DNA from: Gaertneriomyces semiglobifer
Lineage: Eukaryota > Chytridiomycota > Chytridiomycetes > Spizellomycetales > Spizellomycetaceae
DNA length: 64,000 nt
NCBI GenBank assembly: GCA_025558075.1
Contig: JAHLKF010000002.1
Location: 1,054,001-1,118,000 of the forward strand
Direction of reading: 5' to 3'
Under the pieces are notes generated by a model. That model was not told the DNA's origin and made no database searches. It saw nothing but the letters and a program-made list of their open reading frames with translations. Positions 11,764-23,704 of the stretch are shown here, one piece after another. Within the stretch, counting starts at the first letter, position 1. Each line of letters opens with the position of its first letter. Position numbers and translations under genes: made by a program.

Positions 11764-13001
11764 TTACAACTTCAAAGGTTTCAGTCCTAATGCAGCTCGC
11801 ATCTTGTTGGTCTCCTCAATGCTCATACTCTCTTGACCACCAGCGCTGGCGCTAAACCCACTACCCTCCTTCTTCTCCGTTGTCTTGTTTTCTTTCGTCT
11901 TGAATAATTTGCTAATTTTCTTTGCAGAATATGCTGGCTTTTTCTGCGTTTCTTCCCTCTCCTCCTCACGAGGCAAGCTCAGATCGCGATGCCTCTCATT
12001 TTGGTCCGCGCGAGGATAGTGTGAGCGTTCAGCGCTTGAATGACGACGATATCTATCTCTGCTCCTACTATGATCAGACCTTCTCCGTCTATCTCTCGAG
12101 GTATCTCGAGACATAGGCCGGTCATAATCCCGCCGAGAACGCGATCTGGATCTGGATCTTGAACGTCCTCTGTTCCTACCCACATCACGTCGATATCTGT
12201 CACGAGAACGTGATCTATCCCTGAGCCTGTCGTCTCTACGCTGCACTTCGCCCTCCTCAGTCTCGTGGCCATTACGCCGTTCGTGTGGTATTCTACTAGG
12301 GCTTTTGCTGATTGATCTCCTGCTAATGCTGCCATTGTTTGGTACTTCCCCGTCCTCACTAGGCGACTCATTCTCCAGATCCTCTTCTAGTGGACTCACT
12401 CTCGGTTCCAAATCGCCATTCTCCTCTAAAATGTGTCGTTTGGCAATACGTGGGAGAATGGTATCACAGACACGATCAGACCGCAGAAGCTCATCCACAA
12501 ACTCATCCATGAAAGTCACGGAAAAAGTGCCGCTCAGATCTCTTCGTCGCAGCTTTCGGTAGTCCAGCAGAAGCGGTTCCAGATGTTGATGGATCTCCGT
12601 CGCACTACCTGTGAGACGGAGGTAAAAAGCACCCAGGGCTCGCAAATATCTATGTACACATGTTGTCAGCTTCGAAGACAATGAAATTTGACTAAGGCAT
12701 TGCATCCAACCTACTTCCAATCCTCTTGTTCAATATACAACTGGACAATTTCTTTCTCTGGCTGGAGTTGTAATAACTTGAGCGTCAAACACAGAAATTC
12801 TGTCGGTCGCTGATTGCCATATTGTCCACCGATATGAGTCAATCCTGCAGCCTTATCCACAATGGTTTCTGCGGTGAGAGCAAAGCATTGTTCCTTCCAA
12901 TAAATGCAATCGTAGATACGACTTCGGATGATCTTTTCGATCAGGAATTGAGGGTTCTGCCCGTGAACTTGTTGGGCCTCTCGGACCGTCCTGTTTGACA
13001 T
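11764..13001 (-). CDS. PRP38: Pre-mRNA-splicing factor Prp38 with RS tail and C-terminal HIND-like peptide
   Basis: Component of the tri-snRNP/B complex required for spliceosome activation. Two exons, 13001-12715 and 12649-11764 (65-nt intron), 390 residues. Residues 1 to about 180 are the PRP38 domain: QVHGQNPQFLIEKIIRSRIY, THIGGQYGNQRPTEFLCL, LRALGAFYLRLTG, EPLLLDYRKLR. The central part is acidic, then an Arg/Ser-rich tail (about 220-320) as in metazoan and plant PRPF38A. The last 20 residues contain SIEETNKMRAALGLKPL, which looks like a Hub1-binding HIND element (see findings). The start is the only ATG before the conserved domain. Confidence 0.94.
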
Positions 13002-13276
13002 TTGCGGTAGTGCTGCCTGAAGCCCCTCTTTCGTTCGTCGCTTTTTCTATTGAAAGTCGAGCGAGAAAACCTCAAAAAAGTGCCAAGTGTTTGCGGGTTC
13101 CCAAAATCCTCCTCGACACGGTTCGCAGTTTACCACCAAGATACGCACTGACGAAACCACCGAACGGCTGCGGCTTTAAGACTGAACAACTGTTGACTGG
13201 AGGCCAAAAAGGAATCTCTCTGTGTTACTAGAGGCTTCTCTGGGCCCTTACAGTACGAGAGACACTTGCTACAGCC

Positions 13277-16200
13277 ATGTACGCGGGCGGCGGGTCCGCA
13301 TCCGTCGGCTTCATGCCAGGTGGCCAGCAGCAGCAACCACAACCACCACAGCAGGGAAACTCCCTCGCTTCAACGGGTATGTTGGCCTTTCATTGCGCTT
13401 GTCGGCCTGTCTTGAAGCGTGGAATATTCACGACATACCTTACCCACACTTCTAGTGGCCTTGACGTTCTTGGACCCAGCAGAACCATCCGGTTATGAAG
13501 GCCTCTTTCGTCAGGCCGGCCCGACACCAAATGGACAACTCAGTGCCCAGCAAGCACGTAATGTCTTACTTCAATCTGGGTTGCCTAACGAGGTCCTTGC
13601 GCGGGTCTGGTCATTGTGTGCAACAACCCTCCCAACTGCACTCTACTTTCCGGAATTTTGTTTAGCTATGCATTTGTGCAAGCTGGCCCGAGCTGGCAAC
13701 ATGCCGCCATCGCAGCTCCCCGACGTTGTCAGGCAGCAGCTGCAGCAGTCCCTTGTCAACTTGAGCCAGCTAGGAATGATCGCCCAAGGAGGTTCCGTGA
13801 GCGCGCATAGTACCGGAAACAGCTCTAGTGCCGTTAGCATGCCTAATTCTATGCAGATGAACAACAGGAATGTCGGCATGAATCCGGGCGGCTTCAATGG
13901 TGTTACAATGCAGAACACCGGTGGTTCAGCTGGACACACTTCGCCCATGTCCTTGACACCCGCACAAACCGGCAACGCTACTGTCGCAAATATGAACGCC
14001 AACATGGGCTTACCCATGAATTTGAATATAAACATGCCAGCAATGGCAACCGGTGCCCCTGGCGCGCAACAGGCACAGCAGTCGCAAGGACAAGAAAGGA
14101 AGTGGGCTATTACACCAGCGGAGAAAGGCCAATATGATGCCATTTTCAAAGTTTGGGATGCGGAAAGAACTGGCTACATTACCGGCGACCGCGCCCGTAA
14201 TATCTTTCAGCAGTCTGGCTTACCTGGTAGCATTCTTGCACACATTTGGTAGGTTTGCTGCGATCGGCGATCATCAATCGTTGTTTCCTGACAAATAGGC
14301 GTTCTTTACTAGGGCTTTGGCTGACATGCAACGACGAGGGAAGCTCAACCAAGATGAATTCGCCATCGCTATGCACCTGGTCTACCAAAAGCTTAATGGC
14401 CGCGATCTTCCACAGACACTCCCGCCGGATCTGGTACCACCTGCTCAGCGCGATCTAGATTCCCTAACCTCCTTGGCAAAGACTCAAATCATGTCGCAGT
14501 TAGCCAACAAAAAGCAGAATCAGTCCCCGTTCGGAAGTCAGTCCAACCTGGCTGGCGTCGCGGGCAATGACCCTTTGGCGTCGTTTTCGCCGTTCGGAAG
14601 TCGTACAAACTCCACTACAAATAGCCCAAATCTGTCAAGAAGGGGTACTCAAGTTGATCCCAAGCAGAAACAATTAGCTGAGCTTGTCATGTCTCGCAAG
14701 AACGAACTAAAGGAGTTGAAGGAATCCGCGGAAACTTCAAACCGCTCGTGCACCGAATATGTTAAGGAATGTAAGCGCATTGAGGAAGAAGTGCGTGTAA
14801 CGCACTCAGAAGTCAAAAGGACCTCTAGTAGCGCCACGGGTGTGGGCAGCGTAGATGTATCACAAGCGGAGCTTGTAGAGCGAGAAATCCAAAGACTGTT
14901 GGCCGAGTGTCGGGAATTAAATGGTCGCATATCAGAAAAGCGCCGAGGAAAGCTAAGCGGATCTGCAAACGCAAACAGTGGGTCTGGAACTGGACCTGTA
15001 TCCGCAGACCCTGTCCAGGCAAGGGCAGCTGCGTTGCTGGCTGCTCGCATGGCTGCTTTGGGCATATCTGCACCAACGAGCACTCCTCCTCCCGCGGCAA
15101 CCAGTACACCTGCTTTGGCGGCGGATCCGGCACAAATGGCTCGCATCAGCGCCGAGGAAGAACGTAACCGCCGCGAACTTCAGCAAGCTGAAGAACGTGT
15201 GCGGATGATCATGTCCCAAATACGCGCCGCAAACTCAGCAAACTCTCAGACAGCCAGCAAGGAGTGGGCCAGTGCAGAAGAACGGCTCAAGTGGGAGCAG
15301 GGCGTCGGAATTCAAAGCCGCGAGGTGCGGAAGGTTTTGGAAGACTTGCGCCAAAACGAGCATAGAAGCTTCGCCAGCAATTCGCCTCGGGCAACTTCTA
15401 CGTCTACCTTTTCACCTGCTCCTACCCCCGCACCCTCAATTTCTAAGCCGCCGAGTTTTGATTACCCATCTAGAGCCACCTCCGACATTTCATCGCCTAG
15501 TACCGCTCAAAAGCCATTATCGGCGAATCCATTTCAATCTATGCACGTCTCGGCAACACCTCCACCCCCTCCACCACCGCCACCATCGCCGCCATCGACA
15601 TCGACACCCTCAACTGCTGCCTCGTATAGTTCACCAGCGCGTACAAGCACATATCAGGCGGCTAGTGCGGCGAACCCGTTTGCCGCTACCTCTACCGCAG
15701 TCGCCGGTACAACTGCGTATCCAGATTCATCGCAAGCACTTCCTGCTACTGCAACGCGTGAAGGCTCGAAAGACTCTGTGAACGATGTAGTTGCTCAAGC
15801 TGAAGCTGCCATTCGCGCGGTTAAGGAGCGCATGGCGAACAAACTGTCTGCTCCCAGTACACCCACTGCTTCGTCGCCAGGAGCCACACAGGTTGGCACC
15901 CCAACTAACCCATTCGGCCCTGCCCGGACTGGAACTACTGATACATTTTTCACCGCACCTACGTCGCCACTGACCACTAAACCAACGTCCCCAACAAAGG
16001 CCTTGGATTCAACACCGTTTTCGCCACCCGCAGCATTAACCGAAATGGAAGATCCGGTGGAAGCGGTCATGAAACGGCTTAAAGAGCAAGAGCAGTCACT
16101 TGGACTCGCGGATTTTTCTAAAGGGGTAGCGACTGAGGTGCCAAGTCCTACCCCTAAGGAACCAAGCAGGCAAATACATTCCTCTGGTTCCGATGTCAAA

Positions 16201-19200
16201 TCAGGCACCACCATCGGCTCCTCCAGTCCCAGGGTCACCAAACGGGACGAGGAGTCAGAAAAGCCGACTTCGTTTTCGGACGTATTTGAGAAAATTCGGG
16301 CCAGAGAAGAAGAAGTCCTGCGTGAACGGGACATACTGAAGCAAATGGAGGAGCAGCGGAGAAGATTTGTTGGTGTTGGGCCCAAGAAGCAAAGAAGCTT
16401 GAGCTTGACTACCAGTGACAGCAGTTTAGGGAGCGGCAGTGAGGACGAGGAGTCTGCAGTTATGGAAAGGCGTGGCCCGAGCTTTGTCGGACGGCTCCAA
16501 AGTGTAAAAGAAATGGGCAGCTTTAAGAACTTGACTGGCGCGCGAGACGTTGAGTCGCCGATCGACGCTGTTCCCCGCGCTGTGCCCGCGTCACCTCCCG
16601 CGCCAATAGTAGCTGCAGGTGGACCACCACCACCTCCTCCTCCGCCGCCTCCACCTGGCGAAGTGCGCCCTGTAAAGCCGTACGAACGTGGATCCGGAAC
16701 CTCGACTCCTGCAACTGATGACTTCTCACGCCGCTCTTCCACCAAGAAACCGGCGCCTCAAGACGTCGGTGCATCGTCCCTGGGACCAGCATCCTTCGCC
16801 GCCGAGCTTGCAAAAGCTGTAGGAAAGGTTGGCGGAAAGTTTATGGGGTTGGCGCCGGGAGCATCTCAAAAAGAATCCTTGAGCGATGAATCGGACAAGA
16901 GCCCTGTGAAAAGCGAAGATGATTGGGAAGTGGTCTCTCAAGAAGCGCAATCGCCAGCTCACGAGGCAATCGATGCAGGAGGACCGACTCTGAATCGACG
17001 GGATACCACCATGAGCATGGCGGACATATTTTCGGATCGATATGCTGATAACAGTAAGTCACGTTCTGGTTTCGAGCTTTCTTCTGGTTGATATTAATAT
17101 GAAAATTGTAGATGCGGTCCCAACCATTGTATTGCCCATGAGCGAAGAGCCTGAAGCCCCACTGTATCAAGTGCAAGCGCTATACGCTTATGAAGCTACC
17201 GCAGCGCAGGACCTGGCACTAAATGTTGATGACATTGTGGAGGTTATACGCGAAGAGGGCGACTGGCTCTATGGCCGCAGTATACGTGGTGAAGGCTGGT
17301 TTCCAGCCACCTATACCGAGAGATGTTCCGACACATCCAAGGATGTGGACATAACTCGCGCGCCTACTCCGTCGCTCCTCTCGTCGCGTCCACTCTTAAG
17401 GGCAGAGGCAATTTGGGAATACGTTCCGGTGAATCCAGATGAGCTGAGTTTGGTGAAGGGTGAAGTTGTAGATGTTTTGGATACTAGTGCGGGCGACTGG
17501 TGGAATGTGGAGAATGCTCAAGGAGAAACGGGGCTAGTACCTGCTAACTATCTTAAGGACATCGGAGACGGTGCAAGCGTTGCTACGGCGGACGTTGGAA
17601 GTGATGTGGTTCCGTCCGACCTCAAGGCCTTTGATGACTCATCCATGCCCACGGACAGGACTCAACCAATTAACCTGGCCGCTCTGAAAGGCGGCGACCA
17701 CAGTACTGTGCCGGAAATTGTAGAGCCTTTACCGGCCTATCCTGGGGCGGCAGTGGCTAGCCAAACATCTTCCTCCAGTAGTCTGAATTCACAACCTCCA
17801 GCCTTACCACCCAAAGCAAAGGGTGGTGCCATACCAAAGTCACATTCATTCGACGTACAGAGCCTGTCAACTTATGGCCAAGAAGGTGTCTCCCCGCATT
17901 TTCCTCAGCGACAGAGTAGCCTTGAGGAAGCGAAAGGTGATGGCTTTTTGAATGTCACAAGTGGTGGACTTCCGAAGAGCACCAGCTTTGCAGTACAGCC
18001 CACACAAGCATCGACAGCTTGGGCTGCCAAACTTGATCCCTATCGCTTGTCGCTCATCCCTCCGGACGAACGCAAAAGGCAGGAAGCCATTTACGAGCTA
18101 ATAGCTACCGAGCAAACATATGTCAGGGATTTGGAACTGATACGCGAGGTACGTCCAGCTCTTCTTCGTCTCCATCATGTGATCTAACCTTCCTGCATGC
18201 GCAGGTCTTCTATGAACCTATGATCAGCATGGTTTCGCAAGCCGACTTGGATGACATTTTTTGCAACCTAGAGGATATTAAGATTGTCAATGCAATCATT
18301 CTTTCAGATTTGGAAAGCATACAGATGAAGAATGACTATGTCATCGATGAGATTGGAGATGTATTTTGCAATCATGCTCCCTCGTTGGACGTCTATCAGA
18401 CCTACTGCGGAAATTTTGGATTCGCTCAAAAACTACTGCAGAAGCGACGAACAGAAAAGCCTCGGTTAGCTGATTACTTGAAACGACAGCAAAGCACCAA
18501 TCCCGCCTGTCGCAGTTTGGATTTATCGAGCTTTTTGCTTCAACCCATGCAACGGATCACGCGATATTCGCTTCTTTTGAAGCAAATACTGCATCACACT
18601 CCAAAAACCCATCGAGATCATGATTCCGTGGTTCGCGCTCTGGCTTTGGCGGAGAAAGCTGCTGAGCAAGTCAACGCAGCCGCCCGTGAGCGCGAGAGCC
18701 GAGAAAAGCTTGAAGAGGTCGAAAGAGAAGTGGACCTGACCTGGCCACCGGAAGACTACAAACTCGATTTGTTCTCCCCGACAAGGTGTTTGGGGGCGAG
18801 GACATTCTTGTTCGAGGGTGAATTGGTTAAATTAAAGAGCGGACGGAAGTTAAAGGCGTATCTCTTCAACGACGTCCTTCTCTTGTGTAAGGCCAACCGG
18901 GATAAATCCAAATACCAATACGTACTGTACCGAAGGGTATGTACCATTAGACTCAAACACATATCCTGCTGCATGCTGATTGACTGATCAAATTCGCAGC
19001 CCATGCCACTTAACGATATCGCTGTTCGTGATCTGCCCAAACTACATCACTCGTCGGTGGGCTCCTCCTCTTCGATCGACGAGAGCTGTTTTCAGATTGT
19101 GGATGGTGCAAACCAGGTCAACCTTCGAGCCACGAGCGCCGGTGCCAAGCGCAAATGGGTGAACATGTTGGATGAACAGACGCGGCAGTACTTTTTGGCT

Positions 19201-19743
19201 GAGAAGGCTTTATCTGAAGGAAATTGGAAAGGGGGAAAATTTGTGTATGGGCATCCAATAGGGACGCTGCAAGTGTTGGTATTGGAGGCCAGAGGTCTTG
19301 TTAGGGTTGCAAGAGGTATGCATTTGAGCTCGAAACCGTTGTTCGCGTGGTTTCTGAACGAGTCTTGTATAGCGGTTTCCAAACTGGATCTGTTCTGCCG
19401 TGTTCAGCTGAATCGACAACAAGTGAAGACACGCACCGTGAATTCGCAGTCACCTAGGTGGAACCAAACCATGTTCCTCTCCGTCTTGTCGCTGGACGAA
19501 ACCTTGAAGATTTCGATCTATAATTACGACCGGTATTCGCAAGATGGTAAGCAAATCCGCACATTGGGTTGTCGCTACTGGGCTTGTCTAACGTGGCTTA
19601 TTGTAGATTATCTGGGTCAAGCGGAAATTCCGCTCGACTTTTTAGAGTATTATGATGAGAGAGAGACGGAACCAATCACTCTCAGTTTACGGGATGTCCC
19701 GTCAGGGCAGGTAGTTGTGCGGTTAGCTTACCGAAAAGCATGA
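13277..19743 (+). CDS. Intersectin-like endocytic scaffold with RhoGEF, PH and C2 domains
   Basis: Predicted clathrin-endocytosis scaffold that also activates a Rho-family GTPase. Eight exons: 13277-13376, 13456-14248, 14313-17053, 17112-18148, 18205-18936, 19000-19315, 19373-19546, 19607-19743; 2009 residues. Order: Q/P-rich start; EH1 (about 34-125, second loop degenerate); EH2 (about 249-345, WALADMQRRGKLNQDEFAIAMHL); coiled coil and Pro-rich linker; SH3-1 (about 1230-1285, ALYAYEATAAQDLALNVDD); SH3-2 (about 1310-1370, PDELSLVKGEVVDVLD); DH/RhoGEF from about 1540 (ELIATEQTYVRDLELI, SSFLLQPMQRITRYSLLLKQ); PH; C-terminal C2. This is the long-intersectin plan with two rather than five SH3 domains. 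The last two introns (57 and 60 nt) are stop-free multiples of three. Confidence 0.9.
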
Positions 19744-20077
19744 GTTCCGTGAGAAATATCTTTTAGAGATCTCATAATGTGTTCAATGGAGTAATAGTCT
19801 ATGGAAAGTGAAATGACGCCGACCAGCGCTCCAGCAGCTCTGTTAACAGTGTTCAGATACGGGGCGGTAGTATACAACGATGGAAGCAGATATTCTGGTA
19901 TTGCGCACCGTCAGCAGCCGCTCAAAACACTGCATAGTTGTGGGCACATAAATTAAACATGTTTCGCAAAAACCCGAAAGTATAACACAAGAATAAAAAG
20001 AAACAGAGAGCCTGACATCATGCTAAAACCGATCGTCCCACCATATCCCCGAATAATGTTGAGTGTGTACTGCACAC
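19744..20077 (+). other. Convergent intergenic region
   Basis: Shared 3' region between the intersectin-like gene (plus) and NOP1 (minus). No reading frame, repeat or RNA gene was recognised; an AATAAA-like AGAATAAAAAG occurs near 19990. Confidence 0.5.
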
Positions 20078-21490
20078 CTATTCCTTGCTCTTCTTCTGCC
20101 TTCTGTATACACCAACGACCAATGCGTGATCACGTTCATATGGTTCGAGGGTCAGCTGTTCGAGCGGCTTGATACGCTCTTCTTCCATCTTCTTCACTTC
20201 ACGGGCAAACACAATGTCGGCTGCAACGGTGGAGTCGATACAGTTTGCCTATTCAAAGAACATGAGACACACGTACGACGGGTGCAGATACCAACGATGA
20301 ACGAACCTTGACGGAGATGACAACGTGACCACCATTCCTCAAGAACAAGTGTGCGTTCATGGCCACAATACGGGCCTGGTCCGGCTGGGCGACATCAGCA
20401 AAGATAACGTCGACCATACCGACCAACATGCGGTACTTGTGGGGGTGACGGGCATCCTCAACAATTGGAATAACGTTGGTGCGCTTCTTTGCCATGTTAA
20501 TAAGGTCACGACCGGGACGGTGGGAGAATTCGACGGCGTAGACAAGACCGGTAGGGCCAACGATGTCAGCAACGTGAGAGACGGAGGTACCAGATGCGGC
20601 GCCGAGATACAAGACTTTCTTGCCAGGGCCGATGTAGATGTGGTCTACACCACCGAGGACACCAGCTGCAAGCTTGGAACGGAAAGGGTTCCACACACGG
20701 TACTCAGTTTTTGTGCCATCTGCGTTCTGATATGGGGATTTCGCTCAGTACTTGGAGCGCAATGACAAACGAACACGACAAGGTCCACTTACGTCCACGG
20801 ACACACGCTTCTCTCCATACACCGACTCTCCGGGAACCAAGTTCTTGGTGACCAACATATCATCCTTTCCACGGGCAAGGAAGATACCCTCGTGCCTGTG
20901 AGGTTCGATGACAACCTTTCCAGGTCCTTTGCCACCGGCAGCACCACCGCGGCCTCCACCACGACCACCGCGACCACGAGGAGCACCACGACCTCTGCCA
21001 CCAGCAGGAGCGCCACGAGCTCCGCCGCGACCTCCACCCCGTCCTCCTCCACCAAACTTGCTAACACCACCACCGCGAGCTCCTCCACGACCACCAAAAC
21101 CACCACCACCGAAACCTCCTCCGCGGGCTCCACCGCGACCACCAGCACCACCACCACGACCTCCTCCTCTTGGTACACCTATTATCCGTTAGCGAAAAAC
21201 GGGACGAGAAGAGGCATATTATCAGTGTGATTGTTCATGGGATCAATAAGAGGAGGGGCGTGGATGCGATCATTGTGGACATGCGGCAGTGGAAGAACCG
21301 ACACTTCATGCAGACGGAATGGCCAAGGACGGGTGTCCCACAATAGGGTGGTACCCACAGCCTATTCCGTTTGATGATGATACCCCATAATGCGAGGACG
21401 AGTTCCACTAGTGCCCGCAAGTCTCACTCTCAAGGCGCCTCACTCTTTTCACACTGAGCCTCGTTCGACCTCGTACTCACCGTAAGCCAT
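20078..21490 (-). CDS. NOP1: Fibrillarin, box C/D snoRNP 2'-O-methyltransferase
   Basis: Nucleolar SAM-dependent methyltransferase guided by C/D snoRNAs. Four exons: 21490-21481, 21178-20793, 20726-20307, 20248-20078; 328 residues. Exon 1 encodes only MAY plus one base, followed by a 302-nt intron. Residues 4 to about 90 form a long Gly-Arg-rich (GAR) domain of GGRGG-type repeats. The catalytic part is highly conserved: [19 protein letters not shown], the SAM loop [50 protein letters not shown], and C-terminal [18 protein letters not shown]. The upstream region holds the palindrome GTCACGTGAC (21625-21634) and a duplicated AGTAGTTCCCCTT motif. Confidence 0.96.
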
Positions 21491-21943
21491 TGTTATGTGT
21501 TCGCTATCTGATATACGTGCGTAGGTGCTGTTGCTGGAGTTGCTTTTCGCTGCTGTCGCTGCCGTTCAAAACCAAAAGTCTCGTCGGCCGAAAAAAATGT
21601 CAAAAAAATCGACGGGTCTTCGCGTCACGTGACTTGCAGTAGTTCCCCTTAGTAGTTCCCCTTCAGGTGCACTGTGCGGTTTATTCATTTGGATGTCTGG
21701 GTGATATGGATGCACGTTACAGAGAATCTGGTCTTCTCGCCAATGTTGCAACCTTGCATCAATGCTCATTTGGTTAACCATGTTTGGCACGATGGACAGC
21801 CTTACAGCAAGTGCGCTCAACAGGGAGCTATGTCACATCAGTTGAGATCCAAAACGAGCGCAAGTACAACTATGTTTATCTTCGATGTACAAGTTTGATA
21901 TCCGTCCCTACTTCTACACACTACAATGAATGGTAGAGCAAGC
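21491..21943 (-). promoter_or_regulatory. NOP1 upstream region with E-box palindrome and duplicated CCCCT motif
   Basis: About 450 bp between the NOP1 start and the RPL43 stop. It holds GTCACGTGAC (21625-21634), directly followed by TTGCAGTAGTTCCCCTT, whose last 13 bases AGTAGTTCCCCTT are repeated in tandem (21639-21651 and 21652-21664). CCCCT resembles a stress-response element core. Position about 135-175 bp upstream of the ATG suits a promoter; function is inference. Confidence 0.45.
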
Positions 21944-22822
21944 TTATGCCTCGGTCAATTCACGGACTGTGTAAAGGCGAAAGAATAAGCACAAAGCGTA
22001 TGTTGCAAGTCACGCAATTCAAACTTACGACGACGGATGGTGGAACGGATGGTAGCGGCAGCGGTGGTGCCGACGGTCCAAGCACCTCCAGCCAATTGCT
22101 TCTGGCAACCCCTGCACTTCCAGATACCAACGGCCTGTCTCCTGACGGCATCCTATTATAAGCAACAATGGATTAGCAGTCTGCAGCTGCAATATCATTC
22201 TCGCATAGTCCTTTCCCGATTCTGAGGCATCATCATTCGTGTGCGCTTGTGACTGGGCGATTCCTGCTTTGTGTTTTCCGGCCACGCGACAACGGGGTGC
22301 CTATTTTCCATCCATCTAATCCGCATCACATTCTGACGCACAGCAGTAACTTCCAACCATCTTCCACTTCCTCCAAATCATCACCTCTCAGCGTAGACGA
22401 ACATTCTTGATCCAGGTGATCTCAATCAAATGCATCCACAAGGGCCTAGGTTTTGCTGCAAAGATACATATATCTCTCTTCCCTCCACTGGCGTCCTTCA
22501 TCTGATCCCACTCCTGTTCCCAATTTCCAATCCCGCTCCATGTGCCCAGTTGCGGTTGACAGTCGATCGCATTCCACTAAGATTTGTTCGTAGAGTCGTA
22601 ACTACACACCTTTCCGCAGAACGTGCACGTGTACTTGGCGTGCTGGGTGATTTCCATCTTCTTCACCTGCTTACGGAGGGAAGCACCGTAACGAGTACCG
22701 TACTTTCCGGTCACTCCGACCTTCTTGGTTCTTTTCTATAGAAGCCCATCGTTAATCATGCATCCCAAAAAAACACAACATATAAATCCATCCCCGTTCC
22801 CTCAACTGATACTTACGGCCAT
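21944..22822 (-). CDS. RPL43: Large-subunit ribosomal protein eL43 (L37A)
   Basis: Zinc-ribbon protein of the 60S subunit. Four exons: 22822-22817, 22735-22610, 22152-22029, 21966-21944, giving exactly 92 residues, the usual eL43 length. Exon 1 encodes just Met-Ala. Signatures: [20 protein letters not shown], the zinc ligands in CTFCGK and CRGCQK, and [20 protein letters not shown] ending LRELTEA. The second intron (22153-22609, 457 nt) is about seven times longer than the local norm. About 113 bp upstream is a telobox, AACCCTAACCCC (22935-22946), with CAAAACGGCGTCG (22875-22887) between it and the gene. Confidence 0.97.
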
Positions 22823-23704
22823 TGTTGATGTATCTGGAGCTTTACTATTGAAAGTCGTCCGGCCGTTGGATTGTCAAAACGGCGTCGCAAATCCGTCCAA
22901 AGTTCAAAACGCTCGTCGGCAGCAAGAAAATTGTAACCCTAACCCCAACTGCGAACGCGACGCTGGCGACGACGAGGACGAGCATCGTTTCCCTTAATAT
23001 GGCTTGTGAAGATCAAGGCATCAACGAGGACTAGGGAGGTACGGGCTCAACAGATGGAGAGATTCCATTGGTCTGCACAACATGTGTAGGTTGACAGGGA
23101 TGAAGCGACGAAATCCAAGAGACAACGCTCCAGATGGTTGGTTGTTCCAACCTTGCAAGCGGTAGTGACATCAATTGACACCCAGGGCATGGCAGATGCT
23201 AAAGGACGGTCGTTTCGATTCATTGAAAATAGACGGTACTCAATCAGTTGTAGCATAATCCAGAAAGGTAGGAAATCCGTGGATTCTCCTATTGGCCTTG
23301 CACACACAAACGGTTGTTTGCCTCGTACTTGCAAAGGTCCCATTCACCAACATCGCATTTCGCTTTTCTGGCTCTGTCATCGCCGTAGGTATCACTCCAA
23401 AACGAGATTTGGCACACTTGTAACGTTCTTCAAAGCATCACACTTTGTTATGTTGCAACGTTTTAGTTATCGATTTAGGCGGAGTTAGGTAAGCGGTCGT
23501 CGCGAGCGAACACATTAAAACTCCGCATTCTACTCCATATCCTCTGCCTACACAGGAACGGACCGCTCCTTCGGTTTATTGGCATCTTAAAGAGGCAGGA
23601 GATAGAGGTGGAACCCATATTACATCGTTAAAGTCCTTGGTTCAGCGCCAGCGACGGTATTCTACTAGTTGTGATCGTCCGTGTGTGCATCGTCGTGGGA
23701 AAGA
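22823..23704 (-). promoter_or_regulatory. RPL43 promoter and DBF2-type kinase upstream region
   Basis: About 880 bp between the divergent RPL43 and kinase genes. Near RPL43 it contains the AACCCTAACCCCAAC telobox and the CAAAACGGCGTCG motif. The remaining stretch (about 23000-23700) shows only short overlapping frames (at most about 115 codons) with no family resemblance. Confidence 0.5.

Noticed and set aside
16523..16813. Minus-strand frames antisense to Pro-rich stretches of the intersectin gene
   Set aside because: Low-complexity shadows; the plus strand carries a conserved domain protein with matching exon phases.
20892..21192. Long Thr/Ala/Ser-rich and Pro-rich plus-strand frames
   Set aside because: They are antisense shadows of the Gly-Arg repeats of fibrillarin.
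21361..21460. C/D snoRNA antisense to the NOP1 intron (TGATGATGA with a CTGA 80 nt later)
   Set aside because: Wrong strand relative to the host intron and no terminal stem around the boxes.
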